Below, piece by piece: positions 39,917 to 44,053 of a stretch of 44,053 bases of DNA. The translations under genes were made by a program, and so were the position numbers. The DNA is taken from contig JAZRLO010000005.1 of NCBI GenBank assembly GCA_045646845.1, positions 1-44,053 on the forward strand, given 5' to 3'. This stretch comes from HGM04593 sp045646845 (GTDB lineage: Bacteria; Bacteroidota; Bacteroidia; Bacteroidales; Bacteroidaceae). The notes below the pieces were generated by a model. It was given only the letters and a program-made list of their open reading frames with translations. It had not been told where the DNA came from and made no database searches. Each line of letters starts with the position of its first letter. Positions within the stretch are counted from its first letter, which is position 1.

Positions 39917-42900
39917 ATGAAAAAGATCTATTTTATGCTGGTCTCTTTCCTTTGTATGGCATTTGCCATACAGGCTCAGACCTCAGTCACAGATCTCTCA
40001 CAGTTGAGCAATGACAAGGTCTATACCTTGCGCAGTGCCCGTGCATTCCTGCTGTACAGTGACAAGGTTCCGGGCGAAATCTGTGGTAGCACAGGTAAGT
40101 TGGTGGGTACTGTAACAAAAAACAATGCCGACCCGGCACAGTTGTTCCGTATTGAGAAGAACGGTGCGAACTACTATCTCTACAGTGTGGGTGCCGAGAA
40201 GTATGTAAGCTCAAACGGTAGCTTCACGGCAACAGCCTCTTCTCCGCTTACCATGGAGAATGTCGGCGGTACATACCCTTGGCTGCTCAAGATCGGCGGC
40301 AACGGTATGAACTCACAGGAACCAGGTCAGATGGATGCCGGTATCACAGTCAACAGCTGGGTGCAGAAAGACCCGGGTAACTGCTACATCATTGAAGAGG
40401 GCGTTGCTCCATCTTCTGATTTCTCGGTATCAGTTCTTGGTACTGACGATGCTGCAGCAGGTGTTGTCATCAACGGTAAAGAGTACAAGAACGGCGATAC
40501 ATTCTCTGTTGACTTTGTTCTAAAAAGAAGCCACCTCAAGGCCAATGCAGTTGAGGGTAAGATTGCTACAGCATACGTTGACGGCTCAGTAGTTTATGTA
40601 AGCTACTTCGATGCCGGTACAAAGTTCTATACAATCCAGAATGGTAAGGGCGGCTATGTGAGCATGAATCCCGAGTATCGCAGTGGTGCAAACCTCATGC
40701 TCTCTAACAAGAACACTCCACGTGACAATCAGGGTCTGTGGGCTTTTGTGAAGAGCGGTTCTGCATACAAGGTGTATAACTACTCTACAGGTCTTTCAAA
40801 GGTGCTCGGTATGACTGGTAGTGAGGCTAGTGCCCGTGCAATAATGGTTGATCCTGAAACAACATCATATACTGTTGAGTTCGACGGTACTTTGAACTTT
40901 GGTAATGGTGAGCCATCTTACATTAAGTGGAAAGGCACAACAAGCCAGTACTGGAACGACCGTGATAGCTATCTTGCTTTGTGGAACAGCACAGGCGCAA
41001 TAGGTGATACAGGTAGCAAGTTCTTCCTTGAAGAGGCTGATGTTGCCGACTATCCTGATGAGTACATCCACGAGATTTCAGAGATTCAGGGTGTATCTTC
41101 ATTCTCTCCAAAGAATCCTAACACATTGTGGTACACAACATCGGCCGAGGCTGCAGGTGTAAGCTACCCATGGATGGAGTACGCATTGCCACTCGGTAAC
41201 GGTGAGCTTGGCTGTATGGTATTCGGCGGTGTACGCACCGAGGAACTCCAGTTCAACGAGAAGACTCTCTGGAGCGGTCCTGCAAACGTTGTAGGTGCAG
41301 GTGGCGGTAATCGTACATTCATGAACTTCGGTTCATTGTTCATTGCAAACAACGACAACACCGTTTACGAAGGTGTTACAGACTATGTACGCTACCTCGA
41401 CATTGAGGAGGGTATCGCAGGTGTCGAGTTCAAGAACGCTAACGGTACAAAGCAGGTACGCAAGTACTTCAGCTCTGCCCCTGACCAGGTAATCGCGGGT
41501 CAGTACAAGACAGAGGGCGCAGACAAACTCAACCTCACATTCATGCTTGAGCCGGGTACCGGCATCGGCGCAACAGCTGTTACATACAACGCCGACGGTA
41601 CAGCTGAGTTTACCGGTGCAATGACATCTGTCAAATATGCCGCACGCTTGCATGTTGTAGCCGATGAGGGCGCGACTGTAACAGCTACAGGCAAGGGTAT
41701 CACCGTGAAGAACGCTACTGAGGTTACATTCTATCTCAAGGGCGCAACAAACTTCAACGGCGATATGGAGGTTCTCAACAACTACTTTACAACAGAGGAT
41801 GCTGCTCAGGTTAACGAGCGCGTGAAGGGTGAGATTGAGGCTGCTCAGGCCAAGGGCTTTGCTGCTGTTGAGGCTGCACACGTTGCCGATTTCACAGCAA
41901 TCACAAAGCGTATGACATTCGACCTCGGTCTTACAACCCCGACTGTTGATACAAAGACTTTGGTTGACAACTACTATCCAAACAACGCTAATGCAAGCAG
42001 CACAAAGAACGACCACCTGTTCCTCGAGCAGTTGTATTTCCACTATGGCCGTTACTTGGCTATCAGCTCAAACCGCAAGCCTATTGCTGCTCCAAACAAC
42101 CTTCAGGGTATCTGGAATGACCGTGGTGCCGATTCTCCATGGAACTCAGATATTCACACAAACATCAACATCCAGATGAACTACTGGCCAACAGAGATTA
42201 CAAACCTCAGCGACCTCCACAAGCCATTCGTGAACTTCATCATCCGTGGCGCGCAGAGCGACGGTTGGAAGAAGGTAGGTCAGCAGTACAATGCAGGCCA
42301 CGGCTGGAGCGTGCTTACAGAGTCTTCACTCTACAACAGTATGAGTACTTGGGGTGACAACTATCTCGTTGCCAACGTATGGTACACAAGTCACTTGTGG
42401 ACACACTACCGTTATACACAGGACAAGGAGTTCCTGAAGAAGGCATTCCCCGTAATGTGGGATTGCGCCGAGTTCTGGTTCCACCGTCTCATCAAGGACC
42501 GTCGAGTATATGATGATACATACGTTGCTCCCGATGAGTTCAGTGCCGAACAGCACGGTAACGAGAAGGAGGACGGTACAGCACACGCACAGCAGATGAT
42601 AAGCTATCTGTTCCAGAACTTGAGCGATGCTGTTGAAATCCTTGGCGTTGAGAATACAGGTCTTTCACAGGCCGATCTCGACAAACTTGCTCTTTACCTT
42701 GAAAAGACTGACAAGGGCTTGCATACCGAGACATACGATGGCAAATGGGGTAACCCTTGCTTTGGTGTAAAGACCGGCGATGTATTGCTCCGCGAGTGGA
42801 AGTACTCTCCATACTCAGTAGGTGAGAAGGGTCACCGCCACATCTCTCACTTGATGGCACTGTTCCCAATGGACCAGATTACTCCCGAGAGCGAGTATTT

Positions 42901-43609
42901 TGTTCCTGCTGTGAACGCCCTCAAGCACCGTGGTGATGCCGCAACAGGTTGGTCAATGGGTTGGAAGGTTAACCTCTGGGCTCGTGCACAGGATGGTGAC
43001 CACGCTCACATCATCATCAAGAACGCCTTGAAGCACTCAACAACATATGGTACAGACCAGGGTCAGGGTGGTATCTACTACAACCTCTTCGACTCACATG
43101 CTCCATTCCAGATTGACGGTAACTTCGGTGTATGCTCAGGTATGGCAGAGATGCTTCTCCAGAGTGCGCACGGCTACATCAATATTCTCCCCGCATTGCC
43201 TAAGGTATGGGAGAAGAACGGTGCCGTGACAGGCATGAAGGCAATGGGTAATTTCACTGTTGACTTCAACTGGGTTGATGGCGTTTGCCAGAAGGCTACA
43301 ATCGTAAGCAACGCAGGTGCTGAACTCAAGGTACGTTGCGCACGCGGTGCAATGGCACTCGACAAGGCCAAGGTTACAGTAAACGGTGTAGAGGTTGCCG
43401 TAGAACTCGGTGACCATGCAATCGCTACTATTCCTTGTGCAAAGGGCGATGTTGTTGAAATCGACTTCACAACAGAAACTTCAATTGCTCCTGTTGTTGC
43501 AGGTACTGTAAAAGACGGTTCAATCTACGACATCAGCGGTCGCCGTGTGCAGGACGCTCCTGTAGGTAAGGTTTACATCCAGAACGGTGTAAAGAAATTC
43601 AACAAGTAA
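39917..43609 (+). CDS. Large secreted GH95 alpha-L-fucosidase
   Basis: A 1230-residue product with a Sec signal (MKKIYFMLVSFLCMAFAIQ). Two N-terminal lectin-like modules lie at ~25-160 and ~225-330 (YTLRSARAFLLYS, YTIQNGKGGYVSM). The GH95 part spans ~410-1180: WMEYALPLGNGELGCMVFGG (N-terminal beta domain), DIHTNINIQMNYWPTE (H747, N749, N751), the SAEQ segment with candidate general acid E878, HRHISHLMALFP, and the PFQIDGNFG motif with D1067. Histidine before TNIN fits fucosidases rather than the GH95 alpha-L-galactosidases, which have a different residue. The C-terminus IYDISGRRVQDAPVGKVYIQ resembles Bacteroidales secretion tails. Codon use is strongly biased (AAG, AAC, ACA), so expression may be high. 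Confidence 0.9.
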   Translation: MKKIYFMLVSFLCMAFAIQAQTSVTDLSQLSNDKVYTLRSARAFLLYSDKVPGEICGSTGKLVGTVTKNNADPAQLFRIEKNGANYYLYSVGAEKYVSSNGSFTATASSPLTMENVGGTYPWLLKIGGNGMNSQEPGQMDAGITVNSWVQKDPGNCYIIEEGVAPSSDFSVSVLGTDDAAAGVVINGKEYKNGDTFSVDFVLKRSHLKANAVEGKIATAYVDGSVVYVSYFDAGTKFYTIQNGKGGYVSMNPEYRSGANLMLSNKNTPRDNQGLWAFVKSGSAYKVYNYSTGLSKVLGMTGSEASARAIMVDPETTSYTVEFDGTLNFGNGEPSYIKWKGTTSQYWNDRDSYLALWNSTGAIGDTGSKFFLEEADVADYPDEYIHEISEIQGVSSFSPKNPNTLWYTTSAEAAGVSYPWMEYALPLGNGELGCMVFGGVRTEELQFNEKTLWSGPANVVGAGGGNRTFMNFGSLFIANNDNTVYEGVTDYVRYLDIEEGIAGVEFKNANGTKQVRKYFSSAPDQVIAGQYKTEGADKLNLTFMLEPGTGIGATAVTYNADGTAEFTGAMTSVKYAARLHVVADEGATVTATGKGITVKNATEVTFYLKGATNFNGDMEVLNNYFTTEDAAQVNERVKGEIEAAQAKGFAAVEAAHVADFTAITKRMTFDLGLTTPTVDTKTLVDNYYPNNANASSTKNDHLFLEQLYFHYGRYLAISSNRKPIAAPNNLQGIWNDRGADSPWNSDIHTNINIQMNYWPTEITNLSDLHKPFVNFIIRGAQSDGWKKVGQQYNAGHGWSVLTESSLYNSMSTWGDNYLVANVWYTSHLWTHYRYTQDKEFLKKAFPVMWDCAEFWFHRLIKDRRVYDDTYVAPDEFSAEQHGNEKEDGTAHAQQMISYLFQNLSDAVEILGVENTGLSQADLDKLALYLEKTDKGLHTETYDGKWGNPCFGVKTGDVLLREWKYSPYSVGEKGHRHISHLMALFPMDQITPESEYFVPAVNALKHRGDAATGWSMGWKVNLWARAQDGDHAHIIIKNALKHSTTYGTDQGQGGIYYNLFDSHAPFQIDGNFGVCSGMAEMLLQSAHGYINILPALPKVWEKNGAVTGMKAMGNFTVDFNWVDGVCQKATIVSNAGAELKVRCARGAMALDKAKVTVNGVEVAVELGDHAIATIPCAKGDVVEIDFTTETSIAPVVAGTVKDGSIYDISGRRVQDAPVGKVYIQNGVKKFNK

Positions 43610-43633
43610 ATATATTCTAAAAAGAATATCCGT

Positions 43634-43674
43634 ATCCAACGGCATAACATTGTAGGTTGTGCCGTTGGATTTTT
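43634..43674 (+). terminator. Terminator after the GH95 gene
   Basis: ATCCAACGGCA at 43634-43644 pairs perfectly with TGCCGTTGGAT at 43660-43670, followed by TTTTT. Confidence 0.85.
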
Positions 43675-43729
43675 GGGTTAATATAAAAAGGATGTAATCA
43701 AACCGTTCAAAACACATAAATCAAATTAA

Positions 43730-44053
43730 ATGAAAAAACTTTTTACTCTTTTAACCGCAATGCTGTGCTTTGTTGTTACGGCTTTTGCGCAGAATGCCGA
43801 GGCGCTCTCGTGGAACGTAGGCTCCGGAGCTAATGACAAGGCCGATATTACTTGGATTGGTCTTGCTGTCCCTGCCACAGAAGGTGTCACAAACGTGGCA
43901 TTGGAGAATATTCATCTGTGTACTAATACCGAAAAGGCTGCAACAACAAAAACAGCCTATATGGTAATCTCTTCTACAAAGAATATTGAGGACAAGGTTG
44001 CTGTCTCTACCAACAATCCAACACCGGTGAACAATGCTTTGGTCGAGTACACC
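43730..44053 (+). CDS. Secreted protein, 5' part (runs off the window)
   Basis: An open frame of 108 codons starts at ATG 43730 and continues to the window end. The product begins MKKLFTLLTAMLCFVVTAFA, a clear Sec signal peptide ending AFAQ. The mature sequence starts NAEALSWNVGSGANDKADIT and continues with a Thr/Val-rich beta pattern. Family cannot be judged from this fragment. Its position after a GH95 enzyme and its own terminator-bounded start suggest another envelope or glycan-related protein. Confidence 0.8.
   Translation, partial: MKKLFTLLTAMLCFVVTAFAQNAEALSWNVGSGANDKADITWIGLAVPATEGVTNVALENIHLCTNTEKAATTKTAYMVISSTKNIEDKVAVSTNNPTPVNNALVEYT

Noticed and set aside
41333..42043. 236-codon minus-strand ORF inside the GH95 gene
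   Set aside because: Shadow of the strongly biased plus-strand coding sequence.

Overview
The window looks like chromosomal DNA from a member of the Bacteroidales, probably a gut Prevotella or Bacteroides relative. Several genes are preceded by the Bacteroidetes -33/-7 promoter (TTTG, about 17-20 bp, TAnnTTTG). There are many Sec and lipoprotein signal peptides, a TonB-dependent receptor with a surface-type lipoprotein, several Bacteroidetes-type glycoside hydrolases, and the DUF177-rpmF-era-der ribosome-assembly block. The genus is an inference. No species-level marker is visible beyond the last bases of a 23S rRNA and a complete 5S rRNA.

Layout. 1-354: end of an rRNA operon and its terminator. 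545-2137: a secreted GH30-type glycosidase. 2140-6190: an accessory island with a small acidic ORF, a decayed zinc-ribbon transposase, a zinc-ribbon/GYF protein of unknown function, a strongly structured intergenic RNA candidate, and a stand-alone reverse transcriptase (YSDD). 6255-9597: a voltage-sensor ion channel with an aberrant selectivity filter and a long C-terminal region, then a sensor histidine kinase. 9728-12828: DUF177, L32, Era and Der. 12956-17862 (minus strand): an ABC-F protein, a small lipoprotein, a DUF4890-like protein, LolD and TcdA. 18032-19042: asd. 19120-21335 (minus): an O-methyltransferase, RbfA and a LolC/E permease. 21471-25365: XerD, an abundant-looking TPR lipoprotein and DprA. 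25372-28004: a secreted protein, HflX, and a GIY-YIG nuclease flanked by palindromic repeats. 28309-32083: class I fumarase, DUF1294, acyl-ACP thioesterase, a small monooxygenase and a YqiA-like esterase. 32226-39706: TonB receptor, duplicated-domain lipoprotein, GH123-like glycosidase, TPM protein, LemA and the FprA flavoprotein. 39917-44053: a large GH95 alpha-L-fucosidase and the start of another secreted protein.

Most of the window is housekeeping: ribosome biogenesis GTPases, lipoprotein export, aspartate-family biosynthesis, chromosome dimer resolution, DNA uptake and fumarate metabolism. Between these blocks are glycan-foraging enzymes (GH30, GH123, GH95) and a TonB uptake pair. The best candidate for an undescribed system is at 3086-6189. 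There a ~116-nt element with a 15-position closing stem (one mismatch, one wobble) and a long inner hairpin sits between a zinc-ribbon/GYF protein and a reverse transcriptase, ending 11 nt before the RT start codon. This arrangement resembles RT systems that carry their own template RNA, but the RT lacks the retron hallmarks I could look for. Functions are inferred from sequence motifs alone; no database search was possible.
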